64,000 nucleotides of DNA from the NCBI RefSeq assembly GCF_013385635.1, contig NZ_JACAPR010000008.1, positions 124,001 to 188,000 on the forward strand, in the 5' to 3' direction. Both the position numbers and the translations under genes were made by a program. This document shows positions 25,001 to 32,833 of the stretch, piece after piece. Position 1 is the stretch's first letter; each line of letters starts with the position of its first letter. The notes under the pieces are model-generated. The model was not told the origin of the DNA. It was given only the letters and a program-made list of their open reading frames with translations, and ran no database searches. The stretch is from Pseudomonas gingeri. Lineage in GTDB: Bacteria > Pseudomonadota > Gammaproteobacteria > Pseudomonadales > Pseudomonadaceae.

Positions 25001-26241
25001 TACCACTCCAGGATGTAGTCAGGTTTGCCCTTGACGGGCCCCTTGAGGAACTTGAAGGACAGCGAGTTGGCTGCCTTCCTGCCTACCAGGCGATCATCGA
25101 CATGGCCGTCCTGCTCCTTGTCTTTCCTGATCGCCTGATAGGTGGCCTGATTGACCCGCACGCCAAAAACCGCCGCATAACGCCGCTCGCCGCTCTCGAC
25201 ACTGGTGATCGGCACCGCAACCACATTGCCGTTCGCATCCGTCGCCTCGGTCAGCAGGTACCAGCTCTTGCTGCCATTGGGATCATAGTTGCGCTCGACC
25301 AGCGACTGTTCACCGGCACGGCTCACCACATCCAGGGTCAACGGCGTGGCCGCCACCTCACGCAGTTGCCCGGCATCCTTCAACGCCTGTTCGGCCGCTG
25401 TCGCATCCAGCACCTTGATGGCCTGCTCGGCCTTGGCGAACAACGGTTGGAACTGCTCGTTATCCGCGCCGCTCAAGCCCATCCCGCGCACGCTATCGCG
25501 GACGTCCAGCAATTGCTTGAGCAAGGGCCGGGTGGCGATCATCTGGGCGGTCAGCGTATCCAGCTGCCCCGTCAGCACCTGCAGGTCGGCGTCATCCTTG
25601 TCCAGAAGCTCGGTAACCGCGTTCTTGAGCTTGTACTCGGCATCGCGATTCTCGTTGCTGAAATGCTCGGGCAACGCGGCCAGCTTCAGAGAACGGGACT
25701 TGTCCAGCGCCAACCGGGCCTGTTCGAGCAGCCGCTGCGCAGTCGGGGTACTTGCCAACAAGGGGTCGGCTTTCAGCGTGGCGACACGTTTATCCAGTTG
25801 TTCAACCCGACCGGCATGGCTGATGACCTGCTCGCGAGCCTTCTCCAGGCCTACCTGAGAGCCCTCGCGTGTGATCCTGCCGAAGAAATTCGAAACCGGA
25901 TTGCCGATGACCAGCACGACCACAAACGCCGCCAGGACAAAGATTGTCGGCCGCAGCCAGCGATCACGGACGATATAGGCCCGCGCGAGCCGCCTGGACA
26001 GCGAGCCGATCTTCGGCTCCTGGTAGGTCAGGCGACTGACGAAGAAGCTGCGCACACCCTCCTCGACCAGGGCATCGTCGACCTCGACCCCCTTCGAGCG
26101 GTAGAACTCGCGGATACGCTCGGCCACCTGCCGGCGATGGCCGGGAAGATCCAGGTGCTTCTGGACCTCGGCCTGGCTGTAGCGCAACTCATCGACAAGG
26201 GCCATGACCCCCATCTGGTCGCTGAGAGAAACGTTACTCAC
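25000..26241 (-). CDS. DUF6384-like single-pass membrane protein, second gene of uncharacterised operon
   Basis: The product is 413 residues with a GTG start, one base after the previous stop and with GGAG 6 bases upstream. The first 90 residues are a cytoplasmic helical domain (SDQMGVMALVDELRYSQAEVQKHLDLPGHRRQVAERIREFYRSKG, a pattern of DUF6384). One membrane helix follows (RPTIFVLAAFVVVLVIGN), then a long helical stretch of about 190 residues, probably periplasmic, and a C-terminal alpha/beta domain (SWYLLTEATDANGNVVAVPITSVESGERRYAAVFGVRV then FLKGPVKGKPDYILEW). The family has no known function. Confidence 0.8.
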   Translation of the reverse strand: MSNVSLSDQMGVMALVDELRYSQAEVQKHLDLPGHRRQVAERIREFYRSKGVEVDDALVEEGVRSFFVSRLTYQEPKIGSLSRRLARAYIVRDRWLRPTIFVLAAFVVVLVIGNPVSNFFGRITREGSQVGLEKAREQVISHAGRVEQLDKRVATLKADPLLASTPTAQRLLEQARLALDKSRSLKLAALPEHFSNENRDAEYKLKNAVTELLDKDDADLQVLTGQLDTLTAQMIATRPLLKQLLDVRDSVRGMGLSGADNEQFQPLFAKAEQAIKVLDATAAEQALKDAGQLREVAATPLTLDVVSRAGEQSLVERNYDPNGSKSWYLLTEATDANGNVVAVPITSVESGERRYAAVFGVRVNQATYQAIRKDKEQDGHVDDRLVGRKAANSLSFKFLKGPVKGKPDYILEW

Positions 26242-26242
26242 C

Positions 26243-27370
26243 TCAGACTCCTTTTTGCAGGAGTGCGGTGAAGCGACGCTTGCTGTCCTCGGTGATCGAC
26301 TCGATCTCGGCCGCCGCCGCGGAGGACTCCTTGCGCAGCTCCTGGATCAGGTTCAGGCTGCTCGCCTGAAAGTCCACCACGGCGTCGGCCAGGGCCTTGA
26401 CCGAACTGGCTTTCAAGGTGCCGCCGTAACCGGCCTTCAGCGCCGCATTCAACTGGTCGCCACCGACCTTGGCCTGAATTTCGAGGCTGGAGTTGATACC
26501 ATCGTTCATCGCATTCAAGGTGTTGGTGACTTCCGCCAAACCGCCGGACGAGGTAAAGCCCGCCGCCAGACCGGTCAGCACGATCTCGTTGGTGGCAAAG
26601 AAACTGACGGCGCGCTGATACAGCCGCTCCTTCACCGAGTGGTACTGGCTCAGGCGCGCGAACACCAGTTCCGCGGCGTTGTAGGCAGTCTTGAGCTGGT
26701 CGGCGATGTCGGTGATGATCTGGTAGCGCTTGTCCTCGTCCTGCAGGTCACGCAGGGCAATGTCCCGGGCCAGCTCCAGCTTGACCCGCTCCGACGCCTC
26801 GATCTCGGCAGGTTCCAGGGCCGCACCGGCATCGGCAAGGGTCTTGCGCCCGCTATCCATCTTCGCCTGGGCAATCTTCTGCACCTCGCTGGCATCGACT
26901 TCGGCGGTCTTCATGGCCAGGCGATAGTCCTGATAAGCCTCCAGGATCAGGGTTTCCAGGCGGATCTGTTCGTTCGCCGACTTGGCGACGTCCAGGTAGT
27001 TCTTGCGAATATCCTCGAAGCGATCCGGGATCGAGCCCCGGCGCATGTTCATCCAGCCCAGGCGGATACGTTCAGAGAATTGCAGCTTGCCGTCGGCCAT
27101 CCACTCCATCATCTGCTTGGCATCGGACTGGATCGAATCGAAGCTGGTGGCGATATCGGCGTAACGGGTGCTGATGTCCATGCCCTGCAACTTGTCGCGG
27201 ACCGCGGCGTTGAACACCGTGGACTGTTGCAGGGTGGCGGCGATATTGGTGACACGGTTGGCGTCATACACCGACACCTTGTCCAGCAGCACCAGTACCG
27301 GAGCATTCTGGTCAGGGAAAGTGATGCCGATGGACCGCAGAGCGGACATGGAGCGTTCGAGGTAATTCAT
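26243..27370 (-). CDS. Long helical protein, first gene of uncharacterised operon
   Basis: The product is 375 residues from ATG 27370, which has AGGGA 8 bases upstream; an ATG at 27376 is too close to it. It starts MNYLERSMSALRSIGITFPDQNAPVLVLLDKVSVYDANRVTNI and is nearly all helical with no signal or clear membrane span, apart from a mildly hydrophobic Gly/Ser patch (NEIVLTGLAAGFTSSGGLAEV). The C-terminal part (VTNTLNAMNDGINSSLEIQAKVGGDQL) recalls the end of TelA-type toxic-anion-resistance proteins in layout only. No catalytic motif is visible. A 6-bp hairpin (27388-27405) lies in its leader. Confidence 0.78.
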   Translation of the reverse strand: MNYLERSMSALRSIGITFPDQNAPVLVLLDKVSVYDANRVTNIAATLQQSTVFNAAVRDKLQGMDISTRYADIATSFDSIQSDAKQMMEWMADGKLQFSERIRLGWMNMRRGSIPDRFEDIRKNYLDVAKSANEQIRLETLILEAYQDYRLAMKTAEVDASEVQKIAQAKMDSGRKTLADAGAALEPAEIEASERVKLELARDIALRDLQDEDKRYQIITDIADQLKTAYNAAELVFARLSQYHSVKERLYQRAVSFFATNEIVLTGLAAGFTSSGGLAEVTNTLNAMNDGINSSLEIQAKVGGDQLNAALKAGYGGTLKASSVKALADAVVDFQASSLNLIQELRKESSAAAAEIESITEDSKRRFTALLQKGV

Positions 27371-27493
27371 GAGCATATTCCCTATACGGAGCCTTCCAGG
27401 GCTCCATCATCCTGCCGACGTGAGGGCGAAATACTATCAGAGCATGTTGATAGTTCCCACGCGCAGCAAAGGAATGACTCACGGATCGTAACT

Positions 27494-27599
27494 GATCGTT
27501 CCCACGCTCCAGCGTGGGAATGCAGCCGTGACGCTCTGCGTCACAAAGCGGACGCAGAGCGTCCATAGAGGCGTTACCACGCGGAGCGTGGGAACGATC
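27494..27599. repeat. Dispersed palindromic element, full copy (106 bp)
   Basis: The ends GATCGTTCCCACGCTC and GAGCGTGGGAACGATC are perfect inverted repeats. Inside are two further palindromes, GTGACGCTCTGCGTCAC and GGACGCAGAGCGTCC. It lies between the start of the uncharacterised operon and the end of the helicase gene. Confidence 0.9.
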
Positions 27600-27613
27600 C
27601 CTACTACAGCGGG

Positions 27614-28960
27614 TTATTCCGCCGCTGGTGCTTCCGGCTTGCGACGCTTGAGCGGCGCCATGCCGTCCTTGCTGACCAGCGACAGGGCGTCGGTCTTCGG
27701 CCGGTTGGCGATCTTGCGCTTGGTCGGTGCCTTGGCGGCCGACTTCTTCTTGTCGCCCTTGGCGTCGGTCTTTTTCTTCTTCACGCCCACGGCCTTGCCC
27801 GAAGCCTTGACCTTCTTCGGTCCGCCGTAGGTGCCTTTGACTTCCTTGATGGTGCGGCGCTCGAAGCTCTGCTTGAGGTAGCGCTCGATGCTCGACATCA
27901 GGTTCCAGTCACCGTGGCAGATCAGCGAGATCGCCAGGCCATCGTTGCCGGCACGGCCGGTGCGGCCGATGCGGTGCACATACTCGTCGCCGCTGCGCGG
28001 CATATCGAAGTTGATCACTAGGTCCAGGCCTTCCACGTCCAGGCCGCGGGCGGCGACGTCGGTGGCCACGAGGATCTTCACCCCGCCCTGCTTCAGGCGG
28101 TCGATGGCCAGCTTGCGGTCCTTCTGGTCCTTCTCGCCGTGCAGGACGAACGCCTTGTATTCCTGGGCGACCAGGCGACCGTAGATACGGTCGGCCATGG
28201 CCCGGGTGTTGGTGAAGACAATGGCCTTCTGGTAGGTCTCGTTGGCCAGCAACCAGTTGACGATCTGTTCTTTGTGCTGGTTGTGGTCGGCGGTGATGAT
28301 CTGCTGGCGCGTGGTGTCGTTCAGTTGGCTGACCGCGTTGAGCTGCAGGTGCTCGGGGTTGTTCAGGACCTTGGCGATCATCTCGCGCAGGCCGGAACCA
28401 CCGGTGGTCGCGGAGAACAGCATGGTCTGCTGGCGGTTCGGGCATTCTTCCACCAGGCGCTGCACGTCTTCGGCAAAGCCCATGTCGAGCATGCGGTCGG
28501 CTTCATCGAGCACCAGCACTTCGACTTCCTTGAGGTCGAGGTTGCCGGCGTTCAGTTGCTCGATCATCCGCCCCGGGGTACCGATCAGGATATCCGGGAC
28601 CTTGCGCAGCATGGCGGCCTGGACCTTGAAGTCCTCGCCGCCGGTGATCAGGCCGGACTTGATGAACGTGAACTGAGAGAAGCGCTCGACTTCCTTGAGG
28701 GTCTGCTGAGCCAGCTCGCGGGTTGGCAGCAGGATCAGGGTCTTGATGCTGACACGCACCTTGGCCGGGCCGATCAGGCGGTTGAGGATCGGCAGGACGA
28801 AGGCGGCGGTCTTGCCGCTGCCGGTTTGCGCCGTCACCCGCAGGTCACGCCCTTCGAGCGCGAGCGGGATGGCCGCTGCCTGCACGGGCGTTGGCTCGAC
28901 AAATTTAAGCTCGGCCACGGCTTTGAGCAGGCGTTCGTGCAGGGCGAATTGGGAAAACAC
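27614..28960 (-). CDS. DEAD-box ATP-dependent RNA helicase
   Basis: The product is 448 residues with GTG 28960 as start (VFSQFALHERLLKAVAELKFVEPTPVQAAAIP), supported by GAGG 8 bases upstream; an extension to 29086 is not family-like. All motifs are present: Q motif, Walker A AQTGSGKT, PTRELA, TPGR, DEAD in VLDEADRMLDMGF, SAT, and HRIGRTGRAG. The last 70 residues are Lys-rich (KKVKASGKAVGVKKKKTDAKGDKKK), an RNA-binding tail. It resembles SrmB/RhlE-type helicases acting in ribosome assembly or mRNA turnover in the cold; the exact subclass is unsure. Confidence 0.92.
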   Translation of the reverse strand: MFSQFALHERLLKAVAELKFVEPTPVQAAAIPLALEGRDLRVTAQTGSGKTAAFVLPILNRLIGPAKVRVSIKTLILLPTRELAQQTLKEVERFSQFTFIKSGLITGGEDFKVQAAMLRKVPDILIGTPGRMIEQLNAGNLDLKEVEVLVLDEADRMLDMGFAEDVQRLVEECPNRQQTMLFSATTGGSGLREMIAKVLNNPEHLQLNAVSQLNDTTRQQIITADHNQHKEQIVNWLLANETYQKAIVFTNTRAMADRIYGRLVAQEYKAFVLHGEKDQKDRKLAIDRLKQGGVKILVATDVAARGLDVEGLDLVINFDMPRSGDEYVHRIGRTGRAGNDGLAISLICHGDWNLMSSIERYLKQSFERRTIKEVKGTYGGPKKVKASGKAVGVKKKKTDAKGDKKKSAAKAPTKRKIANRPKTDALSLVSKDGMAPLKRRKPEAPAAE

Positions 28961-29154
28961 GGGTGCTACCTCGAAGAAATGCAAAATATTCAGCTGCATA
29001 GGGTAACGGTTTCGAGCGCCGAGGCCGAGTTTCTTTGCACTTTGAGCCGCAAACAGTGACGTTTTTGTGAGCAGGTTTGTCTTCAACCGTCACATCCGCG
29101 GGCTTAAATGCTCTAATCGATCCGTTATTTCCTTCAGAAGATTCTTCCTTTCCC

Positions 29155-30453
29155 ATGGATATGAAACAGCTCTGGCTCAACGCCCAGGACCTCTGGGGCG
29201 CACTCGACCGACATCCCCTGCTGCACACCGGCCTGGGCCTGGTGTTCCTGCTGGTGATGGCGCTGCTGCTCGGACGAGTGGCGCGTTACCTGATCCTGCA
29301 CGCGACCAAATTGCTCGGGCGCCAGCCGGCGATGCACTGGCTCAATGATCTGCACCAGAACAAGGTGTTCCACCGCCTGGCCCAGATGACGCCGTCACTG
29401 GTGATCCAGTTCGGCCTGTACCTGGTGCCGGAGCTGAGCAAGACCGCCCTGCTGTTCCTCGGCAACGCGGCGCTGGCCGTCACCCTGCTGTTCCTGGTCC
29501 TGGCCCTGAGCGCCCTGCTCAACGCCCTGCTGGATATCTATGCGCGGACCGAACACGCGCGGACCCGCTCGATCAAGGGCTATGTGCAACTGGCGAAAAT
29601 GGGGCTGTTCGTGCTCGGCGCGATCGTCATCGTCGCCACGCTGATCGACCGCTCGCCGCTGTTGCTGCTGTCGGGTCTTGGCGCCATGTCGGCGGTGATC
29701 CTGTTGGTCTACAAGGACACCCTGCTGTCGTTCGTCGCCAGCGTGCAACTGACCAGCAACGACATGCTGCGGGTCGGCGACTGGATCGAGATGCCCCAGG
29801 TCGGTGCCGACGGCGATGTGGTGGATATCACCCTGCACACGGTCAAGGTGCAGAACTTCGACAAGACCATCGTCTCGATCCCGACCTGGCGCTTGATGTC
29901 CGAATCCTTCCGCAACTGGCGCGGCATGCAGCAGTCCGGCGGTCGGCGGATCAAGCGCAGCCTGTTTATCGATGCCAGCGGCGTGCGCTTTTTACATGAC
30001 GAGGAAGAACAGCGCCTGAGCCAGGTCCGCCTGCTGACCGACTACATCGGCCGCAAGCAGGCCGAGCTGAAAAGCTGGAACGAGGCCCAGGGCAATGTCG
30101 CGGCGATGTCGGCCAACCGTCGGCGCATGACCAACCTCGGCACCTTCCGCGCCTATGCCCTGGCCTACCTGAAAAGCCATCCGGAGATCCAGGCCAACAT
30201 GACCTGCATGGTCCGCCAGATGCAGACCACGGCCCAGGGCGTGCCCCTGGAAATCTACTGCTTCACCCGCACCACCGCCTGGGCCGACTACGAACGGATC
30301 CAGGGCGATATCTTCGATTACCTGCTGGCGGTGCTGCCGGAGTTTGGCTTGAGCCTGTACCAGCAGCCGAGCGGCGGCGACTTGCGCTCAGGGATGTTGC
30401 CGGCGTTGCTGGGCGCCAGCCATATTCCAGGCCCGGAACACCGTGCCCTGTAG
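29155..30453 (+). CDS. MscS-type mechanosensitive ion channel (YbdG-like)
   Basis: The product is 432 residues from ATG 29155 (MDMKQLWLNAQDLWGALDRHPLLHTGLGLVFLLVMALLLG). Four to five membrane helices precede the MscS pore and beta domain (LVYKDTLLSFVASVQLTSNDMLRVGDWIEMP, DGDVVDITLHTVKVQNFDKTIVSIPT). Strongly conserved SESFRNWRGMQQSGGRRIKRSL is typical of the YbdG/MscM group, which gates under osmotic downshock. The start region lacks a strong Shine-Dalgarno; ATG 29161 is an alternative. Confidence 0.9.
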   Translation: MDMKQLWLNAQDLWGALDRHPLLHTGLGLVFLLVMALLLGRVARYLILHATKLLGRQPAMHWLNDLHQNKVFHRLAQMTPSLVIQFGLYLVPELSKTALLFLGNAALAVTLLFLVLALSALLNALLDIYARTEHARTRSIKGYVQLAKMGLFVLGAIVIVATLIDRSPLLLLSGLGAMSAVILLVYKDTLLSFVASVQLTSNDMLRVGDWIEMPQVGADGDVVDITLHTVKVQNFDKTIVSIPTWRLMSESFRNWRGMQQSGGRRIKRSLFIDASGVRFLHDEEEQRLSQVRLLTDYIGRKQAELKSWNEAQGNVAAMSANRRRMTNLGTFRAYALAYLKSHPEIQANMTCMVRQMQTTAQGVPLEIYCFTRTTAWADYERIQGDIFDYLLAVLPEFGLSLYQQPSGGDLRSGMLPALLGASHIPGPEHRAL

Positions 30454-30500
30454 GAGCCGGCTTGCTGGCGATAGCGTCCCTTGCGCCGGCATCGCGGCAC
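30450..30500. repeat. REP element pair, degenerate
   Basis: TGTAGGAGCCGGCTTGCTGG and a partial inverted mate (GCGCCGGCATCGCGGC) lie across the end of the channel gene, the usual REP location downstream of a stop codon. Confidence 0.65.
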
Positions 30501-30533
30501 GAAACGCTCAATACTTGTCGACGATGCCCAGCC

Positions 30534-31391
30534 TCAGCAGGCCCGGCGAACACCCAGCCGACTGATCCACACCGCCGCCAGAATCACCCCACCGCCCAGG
30601 AACAGCCGCCCCAGGTCTTCGTGCTGGTTCCAGATCAGCAGGTTGATCAGCAGTCCCACCGGGACGTGCAGGTTGTTCATCACCGCCAGGGTGCCGCCGT
30701 TGACCAGGCAGGCGCCCTTGTTCCACCAGTACAGGCCCAGCGCGGTGCTGACCAGTCCGAGGAATACCAGCACGCCCCACTGCAACGGTGCTTCCGGCAG
30801 ATAGTGGGTCTTGCCGAACAGCAGGAAAGCCGGCAACGCCACGGCCAGTGCACCCAGGTAGAAATAGCCGAAGCGGCGGTAGTGCGGCAGGTCGCTGGGA
30901 TGACGCGCCACCAGGTGTTTGTAGAGTACCTGGCCGGCGGCATAGGTGAAGTTGGCCAGTTGCAGCAGCAAGAAGCCCATGAAGAAGTCCGGGTTGATCC
31001 GGTCATAACGGATCACCGCCGCGCCGCCCACCGCCACCAGCGCCGCGACCAGGGCCCAGGGGTTGAAGCGCCGATTGAGGGCATCCTCGATCAGGGTCAC
31101 GTGCAGCGGCGTGAGGATGGTGAACAGCAGCACTTCCGGCACCGTCAGCACACGGAAGCTCAGGTACAGGCAGACGTAGGTCACACCGAACTGCAGGGCG
31201 CCGATCAGCAGCATGCCGCGCATGAACGCCGGCTCCACCTGGCGCCAGCGAGTCAGCGGGATAAAGACCAGCCCGGCGAGCAGCACCCGCACCAGCACGG
31301 CGAAATAGCTGTCGACGTGACCGGCCAGGTATTCACCGATCAGGCTGAAGGAAAACGCCTGGATCAGCGTGACGAAAAGCAGATAACCCAT
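30534..31391 (-). CDS. YigM-type DMT transporter, probable biotin importer
   Basis: The product is 285 residues from ATG 31391, with GAGG 5 bases upstream. The sequence AFSFSLIGEYLAGHVDSYFAVLVRVLLAGLVFIP, then LTVPEVLLFTILTPLHVTLIEDALNRR, ending with MNNLHVPVGLLINLLIWNQ, follows E. coli YigM almost block for block, including the GEYLAGHVDSYFAVLVRV core. Ten helices are visible. E. coli YigM is a high-affinity biotin transporter. No biotin synthesis gene or BirA-type operator is visible nearby, so the substrate is by homology only. Confidence 0.8.
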   Translation of the reverse strand: MGYLLFVTLIQAFSFSLIGEYLAGHVDSYFAVLVRVLLAGLVFIPLTRWRQVEPAFMRGMLLIGALQFGVTYVCLYLSFRVLTVPEVLLFTILTPLHVTLIEDALNRRFNPWALVAALVAVGGAAVIRYDRINPDFFMGFLLLQLANFTYAAGQVLYKHLVARHPSDLPHYRRFGYFYLGALAVALPAFLLFGKTHYLPEAPLQWGVLVFLGLVSTALGLYWWNKGACLVNGGTLAVMNNLHVPVGLLINLLIWNQHEDLGRLFLGGGVILAAVWISRLGVRRAC

Positions 31392-31429
31392 GAATGCCTC
31401 ACCCATGTTGTGCGGTATGCCGACATCCT

Positions 31430-31501
31430 GTGTGGGAGCGGGCCTGCCCGCGAAGAGGCCCTGGCGGTCGCCAACAGCTTCGCGGGCAAGCCCGCACACA
31501 A
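31430..31501. repeat. REPIN: two inverted REP elements
   Basis: GTGTGGGAGCGGGCCTGCCCGCGAAGA on the left and its inverted mate TCTTCGCGGGCAAGCCCGCACACA (slightly diverged) on the right enclose about 20 bases. It lies between the yigM-like start and the azoR terminator. Confidence 0.85.
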
Positions 31502-31571
31502 GGGAAACCGGCCTGGACAGATAGATGGCGGCGACCTTAACGGCTTTTCGGAGGGAGTGAAATCTCGGGCG

Positions 31572-31608
31572 AAAAAAAACCCGATCGGGCAGGGCTGCCG
31601 GATCGGGT
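31572..31608 (-). terminator. Intrinsic terminator downstream of azoR
   Basis: On the minus strand, ACCCGATCCGGCAG pairs with CTGCCCGATCGGGT (one mismatch) and is followed by a run of eight T residues. It lies 115 bases after the azoR stop and protects the yigM-like gene from read-through. Confidence 0.88.
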
Positions 31609-31722
31609 AACGTGCACCAGGGAGCAACCAGTGCAAAGGGAGGTTCGATGCGCAAACAACTTGAAGGGGCTATTTCGCTGAGGACCAATAGAACATCCGG
31701 CGATTAGCTGAAGATTAAGGTC

Positions 31723-32322
31723 TCAGGCAATCTGCGCGATCCGGGCCTTGGCCTGGTTCAGGCCTTTTTCCTGGAAGTCGCCGCCCATGTTCAGGCCTTC
31801 GGCATGGATGAAGCTGACGTCGTGGATACCCACGAACGACAGCACCTGACGCAGATACGGTTCCTGATGATCGTTGGTGCCACCGGCATACAACCCGCCG
31901 CGGGCGGTCAGGACGTACGCTTGCTTGCCGGTCAACAACCCCTGCGGGCCGGTTTCGGTGTACTTGAAGGTCACGCCGGCCCGCAGCACATGGTCCAGCC
32001 AGGCCTTGAGGGTGCTCGGAATCGCAAAGTTGTACATCGGCGCGGCCAGTACCAGCACGTCCGCAGCCAGCAATTCGTCGGTCAGCAGGTTGGAACGTTC
32101 GAGGGAGGCCTGCTCGATCTCGTTGCGCTGTTCGACCGGTTTCATCCAGCCACCCAGCAGGTTGCTGTCCAGATGGGGCACCGGGCTTTTCGCCAGGTCG
32201 CGCACAGTGATCTGGTCGGCCGGGTGTGCCGCCTGCCATTGGCTGATGAACTGCTGGGTCAGCTGGCGGGAAACCGAGTCTTGCTGGCGGGCGCTGCTTT
32301 CGATGATCAGTACGCGGGACAT
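31723..32322 (-). CDS. azoR: FMN-dependent NADH-azoreductase
   Basis: The product is 199 residues with a flavodoxin-like fold. MSRVLIIESSARQQDSVSRQLTQQF binds the FMN phosphate, the PMYNFAIPSTLKAWLDHVLRAGVTFKYT block is the AzoR hallmark, and TARGGLYAGG follows. AzoR proteins reduce azo dyes and quinones with NADH and protect against thiol and quinone stress. The leader has an 8-bp inverted repeat whose right arm on the mRNA contains the Shine-Dalgarno, so translation may be gated. Confidence 0.93.
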   Translation of the reverse strand: MSRVLIIESSARQQDSVSRQLTQQFISQWQAAHPADQITVRDLAKSPVPHLDSNLLGGWMKPVEQRNEIEQASLERSNLLTDELLAADVLVLAAPMYNFAIPSTLKAWLDHVLRAGVTFKYTETGPQGLLTGKQAYVLTARGGLYAGGTNDHQEPYLRQVLSFVGIHDVSFIHAEGLNMGGDFQEKGLNQAKARIAQIA

Positions 32323-32330
32323 GGGAGGTG

Positions 32331-32361
32331 CTCCATCGGTGAGTGCGGTAAGTCGATGGAG
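32331..32361 (-). promoter_or_regulatory. Inverted repeat covering the azoR Shine-Dalgarno
   Basis: CTCCATCG (32331-32338) and CGATGGAG (32354-32361) are perfect inverted repeats separated by 15 bases. On the azoR mRNA the arm next to the gene supplies GGAG, 8 bases before ATG, so the hairpin would hide it. A DNA operator is the alternative reading. Confidence 0.5.
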
Positions 32362-32416
32362 TGAAGATTAAACAGCAGGATATCGATTAAAAAGCGGAAA
32401 AATCTGCTACAACCTA

Positions 32417-32436
32417 TCTATAAATTTGTTTATAGA
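32417..32436. promoter_or_regulatory. Perfect AT-rich palindrome upstream of azoR
   Basis: TCTATAAA TTTG TTTATAGA is a perfect 8-bp inverted repeat, 95 bases upstream of azoR and 34 bases after the end of the preceding gene. It looks like a repressor or LysR/TetR-type site; no dedicated regulator is adjacent on that side. Confidence 0.4.
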
Positions 32437-32469
32437 CGGAGCATGCTTGTCGGCAATGCCCCACTGCTT

Positions 32470-32784
32470 TCATTTCGCCGAGCAGGACAGGTCCATGCGC
32501 AGCCGGATGATCTTGCGGTTGAACTTGGCGGTGACGTTGGTGTTCCTGCCGGCCAGTACTTCCACCTGCCGGGCCCGCGGTGCTTCGGGACCGTTGCGGA
32601 ACACCACCTTGCACACCGCGTCGGTCTTGCCGTAGTTGCTCAGGTTGATCGAGCCGATGTCTTCATCGGTGTCGTAGGTGGTGTAGTCGATACTCAGGCC
32701 ATTGAGTTGCTTCTCGACATCGATGGGATAGGCAAACGCGCTCAGCGGCAACAGCGCCAGCAACACACAACAGATCTTTCTCAT
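32470..32784 (-). CDS. Small periplasmic protein, function unknown
   Basis: The product is 104 residues from ATG 32784, with GGAG 8 bases upstream. The signal peptide is MRKICCVLLALLPLSAFA, cut before YPIDVE. The mature 86 residues look like a beta-sandwich (LSIDYTTYDTDEDIGSINLSNYGKTDAVCKVVFRNG, then VEVLAGRNTNVTAKFNRKIIRLRMDLSCSAK) with two cysteines that could form a disulfide. Close relatives are, I believe, sometimes misnamed 3-phosphoglycerate kinase; nothing here supports that. It is divergent from a LysR gene across 49 bases. Confidence 0.8.
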   Translation of the reverse strand: MRKICCVLLALLPLSAFAYPIDVEKQLNGLSIDYTTYDTDEDIGSINLSNYGKTDAVCKVVFRNGPEAPRARQVEVLAGRNTNVTAKFNRKIIRLRMDLSCSAK

Positions 32785-32833
32785 TCGGCGGTCTCCAATG
32801 TGGACCGCCAGCTTAGGACAAGAGGAGCCCAAC

